Source of the DNA: Selaginella moellendorffii
Taxonomy: Eukaryota; Streptophyta; Lycopodiopsida; Selaginellales; Selaginellaceae
Assembly (NCBI RefSeq): GCF_000143415.4
Contig: NW_003314261.1
Span: 3,340,880-3,404,879 of the forward strand
Reading direction: 5' to 3'
DNA: 64,000 bases
Below are positions 44,950-61,426 of this stretch, piece after piece. The notes beneath the pieces were generated by a model, which made no database searches, was not told the DNA's origin, and worked only from the letters and a program-made list of their open reading frames with translations. Positions within the stretch are counted from its first letter, which is position 1; the number at the start of each line of letters is the position of its first letter. Both the position numbers and the translations under genes were made by a program.

Positions 44950-47151
44950 TTACCAGTTCTTGCTCTCAACTTTTCCTCGTACATGACTGTCTCCTGCCTG
45001 AACATCAGCTTCCTCGACCTCCTCAACTTCTTTAGCTTGAGCAAGTTCCTTCTTGATCTGTTCCACATAAAGGTCGCCAACCTTGGGATCGTACCGTGCA
45101 GCCCGCTCAAGATACTCCAAGGCTGCAAATTTCTGTCCGTCCTGGCTCAACAAGCTGAAAAAAGAAAAGGAAGAAAGAGTTCAGAGATCAGCGTGTTTGA
45201 AAGATAGGTACCTTCCCAAAGTCACAAGGGCCACATTATATTTCTTCCGGGAAGCGCCATCCTGAGGTTCTTCCATGCTAGCCACGCACTTGAGCGCAGC
45301 TGTGGCCTCGCCTATTTTACCCTGCAAGAAATATAGTGAATTCGGTAGCCATTGATGGAAAACACCAACCTGCTTGTACAGAGCGATTCCAAGCGCCAAG
45401 TAGGCTGAAATTTGAAGCTTATTGTCCTTGGCCTGTTGAACAGATAAACACAGTAAATTGAGACAAGCTACACACGCTTCGGATACAACGACACCTTTGA
45501 AGCTGCTTGAGCAAGCAAGTCTGTTGCTTCAGCCCATTCACTGGCGTCTGTATGCAACTTTCCCAATGCGAAATAGGCAGTCGCATTTTCCGGATCTTTT
45601 TTCAGAGCAGCCCTGCCAGTTCAACGATGAAAGACACGTGATACCAGATGTCAATCACGAACACTCACTTCAAACATTGGACTGCTGCGTCACGATTTTT
45701 GCGAACGACATGTTCCGCAGCGAGCTGCGCAAATTATAAAAGTTCACCACATTCGAACTAAGATAAACTTACCTTTATAAGAGTCTCGCTTTGAGAGGCG
45801 CGAGGATCAGCAGAAGCTTTAGGTGCAACCATCACGGGCAAGCCTAATCTTTTTCGAAAATAGCTGCTTCTCAAACATAGTGTCTGAAATCATAAACGTC
45901 AAGCGCGAAGAAGCTGAATAAGAATTGCTCGGCTTATACCTGTGCAAGAGAGAACAAAGTGTTCGGGAGCCAGTACATGAAAACACCCTGCAATAAAGCT
46001 TGAAGATCAGAACCAAACCAAGCTATAAATACCTGAGGGAAATAAAAACCCGAGATACAGATTGGAATCACACAGAAACGCAGCCACCAGCTGTAGAACT
46101 GTTTGAAACATAAGTACGCTGCTCGACAAATAGTTTTCTTACCGAAAGCAAAGATCCCACAATGCCGGGCTTTGGCTCAATACCTTTCAAAGACACCTAC
46201 TGCACAATCGCTAGATTTGACAATAGCTCCAGTCAAAAATTACCTCGATATGACAAATGTATGCAACGGAAAGTGATATCGGTAAGAGAGCTCCTAAATC
46301 TCCACTGACAGGAACAGTTAAGTCTGTAAACCATAGAGCACCACCCTGTGCGGAGAAGGATCAGAAATATTTACAAAGCCAAAGTTGTTACTGACTGTTT
46401 CAAATCCAGGGTACTTGTTTATGGCCATGTTTCTGATCGCTAAAGTCCAGGATATGAAAATAGGCACCTGGTGGAGAAAAGAATAAACGTAAATCTTTTT
46501 GTTTTCATGAAAATCCTACTAATCTTACTTGAACGAAAAGAGAAGCAAAACACCATGCAGGACTGGGAACTCCAAGCTCCTTTCGTTTCTGAGAATAGAG
46601 CTTGAATTGCTCTAACTGCGTGACACCACTCCCAGGAGGAGGAACTGGCGAGGGCACTGGACGTGAAGTGTGAGAAGTGAGATCTCAAAAGGCCAAAATG
46701 GAGCTTACATTTTCCAGAGAGTTGCGCGAGCTGGGCAGTCTTTCGTAGCTGGATCACTGTAACAGGGAAAAGGGCCGCCCTCACAGCAATTGTTGATCCC
46801 GCAAGGACAATCCACCTGATCAAAAGAAAAGACGTAAAAACGAAATATTTGAAACAAGCACGAGACATTGTCAAGCACATACCAGGGAGCTCCAGTTGCA
46901 ACGTGAATGCTGTCCAGGAATGTAGCCACAAGGCACACCGGACCTCTAAAGATCGTCCACAAATTACTTGTATCCAGATGAAATGCGTCGCCAATAGCCG
47001 GATCCCTCAAGATTTCGGGCGCTACCTGGAATTCCTCATCGGCGCCTGACGAGAACGACCGCATTGGATTCGTAATCGCGGAGGAAGTCGCGATCGGCAT
47101 CATCCATTGGCGCCTTCGCACCAGCGCGCTCGCCAGGCACCTCGCAGCCAT
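44950..47151 (-). CDS. Mitochondrial Oxa1-family insertase with C-terminal TPR region (OXA2 type), with a 1-bp frameshift
   Basis: It inserts proteins into the inner mitochondrial membrane. The Arabidopsis OXA2 forms, which carry TPRs, are needed for complex IV subunit insertion. There are 14 minus-strand exons: 46883-47151, 46709-46815, 46529-46656, 46396-46467, 46244-46346, 46143-46196, 46033-46098, 45940-45987, 45773-45883, 45669-45724, 45495-45612, 45370-45432, 45212-45321, 44950-45154, about 502 residues. The Arg-rich start MAARCLASALVRRRQW is a presequence. The YidC/Oxa1 core includes WWIVLAGSTIAVRAALFPV, VPIFISWTLAIRNMA and a GGALWFTD motif. The C-terminal 190 residues hold TPR-like helices (ENATAYFALGKLHTDASEW, ALEYLERAARYDP). 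In exon 46244-46346 one extra T near 46319-46322 puts GGALWFTD and the following LTVPVSGDL in different frames; no splice choice removes it. All other exons are in phase. Confidence 0.85.
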
Positions 47152-47190
47152 AGCCTAAAACCCTAATCGAAAATTTTGTAAAACCCTAGG
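47152..47190. promoter_or_regulatory. Very short divergent promoter with two telo-boxes
   Basis: Only 39 bp separate the start codons of the OXA2-type gene (-) and the TBL2-like gene (+). The spacer holds AAAACCCTAA at 47157-47166 and AAACCCTAG at 47181-47189. The two genes must share control elements, and their 5' UTRs may overlap (inference). Confidence 0.65.
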
Positions 47191-49180
47191 ATGGGAGAGA
47201 GCTACGACGGCACCGCATTGCTACTCGCCATTCTTGGATCTGCCGCTGCCGGATGCGCATGCGCTGTGGTGATTCGCTTCACCGCTGGATTTGTGCTGGC
47301 TGTGTGGAGATCAGTAGCATGGATCTTGATCAGGAAGAAATCCAGTGTCGCGAGTCAAGCGAAGAAGCAGCAGCAGCAGCACCATTCTCCTCCGCCGGCT
47401 AGAAAGCGGCGAGTTTCTCCCCCTCCCCCTTCTCCTCCTCCTCCTCGTCCTCCAGCGATCCCCGATCAGGAGCTTGGGAAGAAGAAGGCAGCGCCACAGG
47501 TGAAGCCCAAGGTAATGTCCAAGAGCTAAGCTATTGAATTTACTTGTAGGATCTTTGGAGAAGGTTTTATTTCTCTTTAGTTAGTGTAGAGACTAATGTC
47601 CTTGATTCTCATTTTGCGCAGGCACGGCCTACTCCTCGGCATCGTTTGGAACTCAACGCTATCAAAGGGCATGTCGATGCTATCACAGGCATTGCATTCT
47701 CGTCCAACAGTCGTGGCCTTGCTACAGGTAGAAAAAAAAATTCAGTTTTTTCGATGTCTGGAGTATTTGGCATGATTGTTTGATCTTTTTCCAACCAGCC
47801 TGTGCTGACAGAGTGGTGCGCATTTTCAAGCTGGATGATCCCACCAGCAAAAACTTGCAGTATGTACCGTTTGGTTTTCCGGTTTTCTTTGTTCTATCTT
47901 GCCTTTCGTTTTGCAGTGTTTTGAGGCTCAATGTGCCCCTTGGAACAGTTCCTACTGGGGTAGCCTTTGGAGATGGACAAGGTGCTGCGCAAATTGTGGT
48001 GGCTACTCAGGACATCAACGGGTCCGGGCTTCTCATGTTTGGTGCTCCCGAAGGAAAGGGTGCTGCGCAAGCAAGAGAGCAGGGAAAGGTCCCGCCGCCG
48101 GAAATAAAATGGAGGAAAACGCAAATCCATGACCGAAGAAACGTGCTAACTTGTGTTGGCGCTCGTTGCGAATATGGAAGTGGTGATGGCGAGAGTGTCT
48201 TGATCGCCACTTGTTCTGAAGGTGCGTTTTTTTCTATCTGTGCTGTGGTTGGTTTTCTCACGCTTTTGCATGTTTTTTCCAGGCACCGACATCAAGATTT
48301 GGTCAGCAGGGAATGGCACCTGCGTGAAGACTGTAGACACGAACCAGCTTCAGAACACAATGGCTACGATTTCTCCGGACGGCCGCTTCCTTGCCGCTGC
48401 CGCTTTCACTGCTGATGTGAAGGTAGGCTTTGTTTCGATTCTGTACGAGGCTCTATTGAACCTTTTCCGGTTTTAGATTTGGGAGATCGTCTATGGAAAA
48501 GATGGCCAGGTTCGAGATGTGGTGAAGGTCATGCTGCTGAAGGGCCATAAGGTAACGACGTTATCGTAAACTACGTAATTTGATTCATGGTTTCGTGTGT
48601 AGAGCGCTGTCACTTGGACGTGCTTCACATGGGATTCACAGAAGATAATCACAGCGTCGAAAGATGGTTTCATAAGAATTTGGAACATTAACGGTACTAG
48701 CAGATCTTTCCATTCTCGTGTTGTACTGAAAGCCTTTTATGCAGTGAGATACCAGATGGATGAAGATCCCAAATGTATCAAAGTCTTCCCGATTCTATCG
48801 AGCGACAATGGCTTGTACGAGAAGATCGCCGTGTCCCCGGACGATAAAATTCTCGCTGCCACGCACGGGACAACTCTGACGTGGTTAAGCACTGCCGACG
48901 GCCAAGTTCTTGATACAGCAGAGAACGCACACGATGGTAAGTGCGAAGTTCTCGTGAACTCTAGTCGAGATCACTGATTTCTCGAAAACTTTCCAGGTGA
49001 AATCACTTGCATTACCTGGGCTCCTCAAAGCGTCTCCACAGGTATATGAATCAATTTGTTAGAGAGGAACGTTTTGTGACGCCTTTCTTTCTTGTTTTCT
49101 TGCTAGATCAAGGCAAAGTTTTGATCTTGGCAACCGCGAGCGTGGACAAGAAACTTAAACTCTGGTCGCAGCCCCTTTAA
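47191..49180 (+). CDS. WD40 protein similar to transducin beta-like 2 (TBL2)
   Basis: The protein has 469 residues from ten exons: 47191-47511, 47622-47727, 47799-47859, 47917-48221, 48283-48422, 48477-48551, 48603-48693, 48745-48936, 48998-49042, 49107-49180. The N-terminus has a hydrophobic anchor (about residues 8-48, with ALLLAILGSAAAGCACAVVI). A Lys/Gln/Pro-rich linker follows, and from about residue 110 WD repeats form a beta-propeller: GHVDAITGIAFSSNSRGLAT, TDIKIWSAGNGTCVK, SAVTWTCFTWDSQKIITASK, DGFIRIWNI, TASVDKKLKLW. This layout matches TBL2, an ER-membrane WD40 protein that in animals interacts with PERK kinase and the translation machinery. The plant role is not established. It is transcribed away from the OXA2-type gene across 39 bp. 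Confidence 0.88.
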
Positions 49181-49359
49181 AATTTTGAGCCCGCGAAATT
49201 CAAACTGACAGTTGAAATTGACGGCTGAGATTTATAAACTGGTGGCTTTAGCGTTCTCGCTAGGGTTTTTCGATCCCCGGCATGTTCTTGGGCCCTTCCG
49301 GCGATTGATCGGCGATTATAGAGGCCGCGGCGGCTTGCGCCTCGAATCCAGGGGGCCGG

Positions 49360-51758
49360 ATGGACGAATCGAAGCTAGGTGAGAAGCTAGACATGCTGGA
49401 TCATCTAGCTGAGAAGAGGAATGCGCTGCTCAAGGAGAAGCACAAGTGCCTGAGGGACGAAGTATTGCAGCTCAAGGAGCTCTTCACGGCGATGAAGGAG
49501 CACAGTGGATCGGATTATGCCGGCATGGGCAAGCGCTTGACAGAGGCCGAGTGCCGTCTAGAAAGGAATGTAGAGATCGGCAGCAACTGCAACGAAGAAG
49601 GAATTCGACCGAGTTCCAACAGTGGTGCCGAGAATGGGAATTTCAGCGGGTAAAAATGTTTGCCTCGAGAAAAGTAGGAAAGTCTTACGAGGAGATTGGA
49701 TGAACAGCTCAAGACTTTGTGATATGCCAGGGCTTTCTGGGTGAAAAAGAAGATGAAAGAGATGGACGAGAACTTGGCACAATTCCAACAATCTCACCAT
49801 CAGGTTGATTTTTTTTCTCCTCCTTTTTTTTCTTTTCTTGTTTCGACTTTGCATATATGACCTTGTTCTCAGGTTGTCAAGGAAAACAACCTCATAATCG
49901 AAGAGCTGGAAATTGCAAAGTGTTTCAATGTCAAGCGGTATGTTATTAGAGTTGTCGTCGATTTTTGTGTAAACTAGTTGTTTTGCAGTTCAGCTGACGC
50001 TGCGGACACGAGAGCTCTCGAGCACATTCTCAAGAGCGCCAAGAAAGCATTGCAAGGAAGTGCGAAGGGAAATGATGAAAAAAATGATACAGCCGAAGCT
50101 CAACTCCTTGTTGGTGACGCTGTGGCAACAGTGAATGAGTTGAGGAATGAGCTACAGCAGACTGAGCCGCTAAAGCAGGTTGTCGACACAGCTAACGGAC
50201 ATTCTAACGCGACGATTGAGAGATTAAACCACAGGATCAAAGACCTCGAAAGTGAACAGAGCAGGGCGTTTTCCTATGGTATGCTGCTGGTTTAATCTCT
50301 TGACTCACGTCTGATGGGTCTTTTTGTGCAGAATTGCGACTAAAAGATGCGCTGCAAACAGTTTCACGACTGTCTGACGAAAATGACGGACTTAAACAGG
50401 ACCTTAAGTCAGCAGCAAGCAGATACATTGCTGCTGAGAAACAGTTGTTTGAGTCCTTGGACTCTATCAAGGAACTGAAACACGTTGTGAGCGACTTATC
50501 AAATCGTCTACGACGACCACAAGGTTGGTTTTTAAGAGTTTGGACATCTGAACGCTTGCTGCTGATAGGATAGGAGGCGATTTATTAGAAGACCGCAAGT
50601 CCAGCTCTCTTTTGTGGAAAAAGATTACCGAACTCGAGCGAGAGGTTTCTACAGGTTTATGTCTTATAGTTTTTATGCTCATGAGGTTTGTACTCACCAT
50701 TTTTACAGGTCAAGACAAGCTGCAAGATGCCATGTCGACGATTGCGCAACTTAAGGCGTCGAAGGCCTCGCTGCTGCGAGCTTTGAACGAGGCAGAGTTG
50801 ATGAGGCAAATGTACGTGACAGCGAATGACCAGCTGAAACAAGCAAACCAGATAATCGAACAGCTCACAGAAAGACTGAATGAGATTGAGAGCGATCTCA
50901 ACTCGGAAAGGGACAAAACACGTAATACGCTTCGAGACACAGTGGCCAGCATCGACAGGGTAAACTTTCGACTTAAAAGTTCTCACGCGCTGAGGCTCAA
51001 GAACAGCACTGAAATGCCTCCGGAAGCTTCGACGGACATTCTATCCATGATCACCATTCTAAACAGCAGACTCTGTGTCCTCGAGCAGGAGCTGAGCGAG
51101 CAAGACTTGAGAAGGAAGGTTGAGAGTCCGACGAGACACAGCAAGCAATATCCCGACTGCTTTATGAAGATCGATGGCTCGCTCGTCCGTCGAGCTCGGG
51201 AAGAGTACAAGCTTTTGTGTTCAGGTAAACCAGTTCTCGCATCTTTATTGTTTGTTTTTCAAGTTTTTTCTCTTGCAGAAATAGCTGAGATTGAGTCGAA
51301 GAAACAGGCTGCCGCTGCAACACTGAAATCTCTCGACGAAAGTATATATGAAAAACGGAAGGCTCTGCGACAAAGCCAGCGTTCTGTGGAGGTTCACGCT
51401 TGTGCTTATCAGTTATGCCATATCACTTCGTTGTCTCTCTTCAGAGGACGCTCTCGGGTCTAGAAAACAACGCAGATGATTCCAAAAAGCTGCCAGAGAG
51501 CAAACCAAGCAGCAGTGAAAGAAAACTTCTTGCTGGAGAATCCTCGGGAGCTAAGGTAGTCTGTTGAACCCTCTATACACACGCCTGTGATGCATGGTTT
51601 CGTTCCAGGCTAGCAATGCTTGCAAGAGCATACAAACCGAGCATTCACCCCCGGAGAAGGAGCGCCACCTTTCTGGCCATGGCCTTGTGTGGGAGTTTGA
51701 TCAGAATCGCAAGAGGGTGCAAGTGCCGAGAAAGAAGAAAAGGGACGTTTGTGTCTAA
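49360..51758 (+). CDS. Long coiled-coil protein, function unknown
   Basis: The protein has about 626 residues from ten exons: 49360-49649, 49731-49803, 49873-49937, 49989-50278, 50332-50523, 50574-50654, 50709-51224, 51279-51391, 51445-51555, 51609-51758, all phase-consistent. Heptad patterns run through most of it (KLDMLDHLAEKRNALLKEKH; ATVNELRNELQQTEPLKQVV; QIIEQLTERLNEIESDLNSE; EIAEIESKKQAAAATLKSLD), with a break near residue 80-95. The C-terminus is basic (QNRKRVQVPRKKKRDV) and could be a nuclear localisation signal. I do not recognise the family; it could be a cytoskeletal or nuclear scaffold. A telo-box (CTAGGGTTT) lies at 49260-49268. A frame of protein-like look at 49580-49702 falls partly in the first intron and was rejected. 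Confidence 0.75.
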
Positions 51759-52051
51759 TCTAGGGTTGGTGAGTTGTAGCTATGCACGGATAGTTGAAAG
51801 CTTATTAAAATACATGCCATACGGCTGGCCTGGCTCGTGCTCCACGCGAAGTGACAGAGTCACTCTTATCGCAGTTGATTGCCACTAACTAATTGGTTTA
51901 CAAGCTGGTTGGCGACGTGCTGATCCAGTCCGTTCCAAAATGACAGCTCCCAAGTCGATATTAGTGCACTAGTGTAACGCAGCATTTTATATTGTCCCCA
52001 TAGTTGACAAGAGGAAATCACAAGAGAGCAGAGAGCACAGAGCGGGCGAGA

Positions 52052-54485
52052 ATGGGAGGCGCAGTGTCGAGCGACGCTCAGATCAACGAGGCGTACAAGC
52101 GCATGAGCTTCAAGCACCGGATCATTTTCAGAGTGGGAAAGACTTCGTTGCGATTATGGATTTCTCAAAAGACTAATTAGCTTTGCTCTTGTGGTCTTCC
52201 TCCTTTGTGATTGATGATACCAGATCGTCCATTTCGTCGACAAACACACGGCGTGGCACAAGCTCCCGCTTGTGTTCTCGCTGTTTTATCTCGACATCCG
52301 GAGGACACTCCACCAAAACTACAACTTGAAGTACGTCGGACCTCCAATCTCAGAAGAAGAGAAAAAAGCCGCGCAGGATGACTGCATAGCTCCGCCTTTC
52401 CGGAAGAAAAAATCCAGTGGCGAGCACGTCAATGTCAAAAGTGGCGACTATGGATCATTCATTGGGAGAAATGCCTTTGCTCCAGCATCCGGATCCGAGG
52501 TCTCTCTTCTCTCTCTCTCTCTCTCTCATGAGATTCGATTTGCGTCGAGCAGGAACTTTTGGATCCACATCCCAGTGTTGTGGCGACCAAATTTCTGTCG
52601 AGAAAGGAATCCGAATTCGCGGACACGGGCAAGCAGTTCAACATGATCGCGGCGTCCTGGATCCAGTTTATGATCCACGACTGGGTCGACCACCAGGAAG
52701 ACACAAAAGAGGTATGATTCGTGTGATCGAAGCCAAGGATTCTTCTCACGGATGATTTTGTTTTCGATCCAGCAAGAGATTGTAGCTCCGGAATCAGTCG
52801 CAGCGCAGTGTCCCTTGAAGGAATTTCGGTTCCTCCGCACGAAAGAGGACGAAACGGGCTCGCAAGACATCCCTTTGGGGCATAGGAACATGAGAACATC
52901 GTGGTGGTATGAAACTCTTGTAATTGGAGGGAAGTTTCATTTTACATTTTAGGGATGGGAGTGTTCTATACGGGAGCCACGACGGTGCGCTGGCGAGGGT
53001 GCGCACTGGCAAAGATGGAAAACTTAAGATCGGCCAAAATGGCCTCCTTGAGCGCGACGATCACGGCGTCGCCATCTCCGGCGATGTCAAGAACACCTGG
53101 GCCGGGGTTTCGATTCTCCAGGCGCTTTTCGTCAAGGAGCACAATGCCGTGTGTGACATGCTCAAGGTGCGTGTGCCTCGATCGATCTCTAGCTCTGGAT
53201 TGCCGCTAAATCGTCGCTCCAGAGGACGCATCCGGAATTCGGGGACGAAGAGCTCTACCTTCATGCGAGATTGGTCGTCGCTGCCGTGATTGCCAAGATT
53301 CACACCATCGACTGGACTGTGGAGCTGCTCAAGACGAAAGCGCTCGACATTGGAATGCATGCAAACTGGTGAGCTTTTCTTCTTTACGTCCACCTTTTCT
53401 AGCGATTTCGACTGACTTCGAGAGTGCATCCAGGTATGGTTTACTGGGGAAGAGAATCAAGAGCTGGATCGGGCACACTGGATCCTCGCTGCTGAGTGGA
53501 TTTATTGGAATGAAGGAGCCAATAAACCACGGCGTTCCTTACGCCTTGACGGAGGAGTTTACGTGCGTTTATCGCCTCCATCCTTTGCTACCAGACGACA
53601 TTGTGCTGAGAGACATCACTGGCAGTGGGGAAGAGAAACAAACCAAGACTCCTCGAGCCACTGGAAAGAGGTACCTCCATCTCTTTTTTTTTAATTTTAC
53701 CACTCCTGACTAAACTTTTTCTTGTGATCTATAGAATTCCCATGATCGAGCTCATTGGAAGTGAGGGAGAAAAAACGCTGGTAGCATTGGAAACGAGAGA
53801 ATGATCGCGTCGCTTGGGCATCAAGCTTGTGGAGCGCTCGTTCTTTTCAACTATCCGCAGTGGATGAGGGACCTTCCCCAGACTGGAACCGACGGCATAA
53901 ACCGCCCGAATCACGTCGACATGGCCGCCCTCGAGAGTAAGTTCTGTTCTTGCCAGACGCTTGTTTTCCTCGATCTTATCTTTGCATCTCTGCACTTTTT
54001 GTCCCAGTTTACCGTGATCGCGAAAGAAAAGTTGCAAGATACAATGCCTTTCGGAGAAACATGTTGATGATTCCAATCAAGAAGTGGGAGGATCTCACCG
54101 ATGACAAACAAACACTCGCCTTGCTGAGGGAGGTATACGGCGAGGACGTGGAGAAGCTCGACTTGCTCGTCGGCTTGCTGGCGGAGAAGAAGATCAAAGG
54201 CTTCGCCATTAGCGAGACGTCGTTTTTCATCTTTCTCCTCATGGCCACCAGGTAAAAACTGCTAGAACCAAGTCACAGTTTTAACACATTGCATTGCTTT
54301 CCCACAGGAGGCTAGAAGCTGATCGATTCTTTACCTCAAACTTTAACGCCAAGAGCTACACCAAGGAGGGACTGGCGTGGGTGAACAACACCGAGAGCCT
54401 CAAAGACGTCCTCCAGAGGCACCACGGCAACTTGGTTGATAAGTGGCTAAACGCACGCAGCGCATTCAGCGTGTGGAGTGCGTGA
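52052..54485 (+). CDS. DOX: Alpha-dioxygenase (fatty-acid 2-hydroperoxide-forming, heme), with a 1-bp frameshift
   Basis: It adds O2 to the alpha carbon of fatty acids in oxylipin and defence metabolism. There are ten exons: 52052-52132, 52224-52499, 52553-52711, 52774-52906, 52953-53166, 53223-53368, 53434-53670, 53735-53936, 54008-54251, 54308-54485. Family marks are the start MGGAVSSDAQINEAYKRMSF, the distal heme His in FMIHDWVDHQED, the catalytic Tyr and proximal His in CVYRLHPLLPDDIV, then VYGEDVEKLDLLVGLLAEKK, FAISETSFFIFLLMATRR and the ending AFSVWSA. Total length (about 620 residues) is normal. In exon 53735-53936 the frame changes near 53780. GSEGEKTL is followed by NERMIASLGHQACGAL in another frame, as if one G were missing; no splice choice repairs it. 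It converges on MCM7, with 84 bp between stops. Confidence 0.9.
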
Positions 54486-54569
54486 AAGTTCCCTCGATCT
54501 TTCTTGGTTGTGCCAGTAACTTCTCTTCTATCCAGACTCTTTCCTCAAGATATACTTATCTCATACGTC

Positions 54570-57552
<2,983 letters not shown>

Positions 57553-57580
57553 AGCCGAGCACAAAAACCCTAGAGCAAAG

Positions 57581-57593
57581 TTTTGGCGGGAAA
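57581..57593 (-). promoter_or_regulatory. E2F binding site of MCM7
   Basis: TTTTGGCGGGAAA on the plus strand, TTTCCCGCCAAAA read towards MCM7. It matches the E2F consensus TTTCCCGC and lies about 30 bp upstream of the start codon. Plant MCM genes are known E2F targets at G1/S. A telo-box AAACCCTAG lies between it and the ATG (57565-57573). Confidence 0.75.
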
Positions 57594-57752
57594 CAGCAAA
57601 AGTCTCTCTCTCGGGTTATTGTTACCATTATTGGAATATCCCAAAACCGTTCACAAGCAACAAGAGTCCTGGAGTTTTAGAGCTCGCGGCCAAAATCCCC
57701 GAGCTCAAAGTTCTTAGAAGCACCAAAAAAACTTCTTTGTTCATCATCGTCA

Positions 57753-59920
<2,168 letters not shown>

Positions 59921-60062
59921 TTACTTTGGAAATGCGTGGGCTATATCTTGCTCAGAGAAAACCTCCACCGTCCGATGGTAATCCCAGCTAGAATATGCGA
60001 AGATGCTCCGTGCAATCAAAGATGGTATATTCCGTCAAACGGCTATTAGGGCTAGGGCATCA

Positions 60063-61426
60063 ATGGAGCACGAAGAGAGGGACGAGGGAGGGAAGCGCGG
60101 CAGGAGGAGGAAGAGGAGGCATGAAGAATCCGATTCGAGGAGCAGGAGCAGCGATAGCGGTAGCAGCGAGAGTGAAAATCGCAGGAGCAAGCGTAGGAAG
60201 CGGCATCATCGACGAAGAACTAGAGGATCATCTGATAGTAGCTCGTCCGGGGAGGAGAGCGATAGCGACGTTGTGAGTAAGCGCTCACGCAGCCGAGTAA
60301 GGCACAAGGAAGAGCGAAGGCACAAGAGCAGGGATAAAGAGAAGAAACGCAAGGATAGGGGGAAGGGGAAGCGAAAGGAGGAGAAGAAGAAGAAGAAGAA
60401 GGAGAAGGCCGAGCGCCAGAAGAGTGGGCCTGTGACTGCTTCATGGGGGAAGTATGGACTTATCAAGGAGATCGATATGTGGTGGGTCTATAAATTTTTT
60501 TCAATATGTTTCTGGATGGCATTGCGAAGCTTTGTTTATGCGCAGGAACAAGAGGCCGGAATTTAGCGCATGGCTTTCGGAAGTGAAGAAAGTAGGCATT
60601 TTCAGAAAAGAAATCGTTTCTTCTTCTTACTGTGTTGCTTGGTTTTCTTACGCAGGTCAATCTGGAGACGCTACCGAATTGGGAGGAGAGACAAATGTTT
60701 AAGGAGTACGAATTTTTTCTCATGCGTGCATTCGAATTATGTGAGCATTGAGTTGCATGACCTGTCGCTCTTTGTGGATTTTCTTTCCTTCGAGACAGTG
60801 TGCTTTGGAATTTCCTGATGTCGTGGCTTGTTGTTTTACAGGTACATGGAAGATTATAACACTGCAACACTTCCCTCGAAGAAGTCAGTAGTGCTAGAGT
60901 CAAGGTTTTTCTTGCTTTTTTTAACGTTGATTTCTTCGTAGGTACTACAATGTTGATAAGTATCACCAGCGAAAGATGTTCAAGGAGTGGAAGAAGGGCG
61001 CCAAATACAGATCTGTCGAAGTGGAGCGGACAGAATTCAACGATGAAGAGCAACGAAGGTATTTTGCTCTGATAGGATTTTCCCATCATACACACATTTC
61101 TGTTTCAGGCAAGAACTAAAAATGCTGCGGGAGCATGAGAAAGAGGCACACATTGAAGAACTAAAGCACTCGATGAAAACTGGCATGGTGCGTTCAAATA
61201 AGTCCATCCGTAAAGATTGTTAAATGATCTCCACTCCTTTGGTAAATCCCGCAGGCACAAGCGATGCGTGAGCAAGCCCAACTTCGTGAGGAAATGCAGT
61301 ACCAATATCGTCTCGGGAATCTCGAAGTAAGCACCTGTCATTCTTTTGATCTTGTGAAATGTGACGCGAACGTATTGCCAGGCAGCGAATGCGATCCAGA
61401 AGCGCCTGGAGCCTGACGCTTTGTAG
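60063..61426 (+). CDS. Lys/Arg/Ser-rich nuclear protein, style cell-cycle inhibitor 1 (SCI1)-like
   Basis: The protein has about 289 residues from eight exons: 60063-60481, 60546-60591, 60656-60705, 60842-60883, 60942-61058, 61109-61187, 61255-61326, 61382-61426. The N-terminal 120 residues are a basic Arg/Ser/Lys domain with acidic patches, as in splicing-speckle proteins. The conserved part reads SWGKYGLIKEIDMW, KRPEFSAWLSEVKKVNLE, LPNWEERQMFKEYMEDYNTA and TLPSKKYYNVDKYHQRKMF, the hallmark of the SCI1 family. It ends in a helix (AQLREEMQYQYRLGNLE). SCI1 is a nuclear/nucleolar protein linked to cell proliferation control in tobacco styles; a broader role in splicing or ribosome biogenesis is possible. 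An in-frame upstream ATG at 60003 could add 20 residues. The family usually starts near the one chosen. Confidence 0.82.

Noticed and set aside
49580-49740. Apparent frameshifts and a stop in the coiled-coil gene
   Set aside because: A normal GT-AG intron (49650-49730) joins the exons in phase, so no lesion is needed.
50941-50995. Possible intron (GTAAAC ... GAG) in the coiled-coil gene
   Set aside because: It would be only about 36 bp and the frame reads through without a stop.
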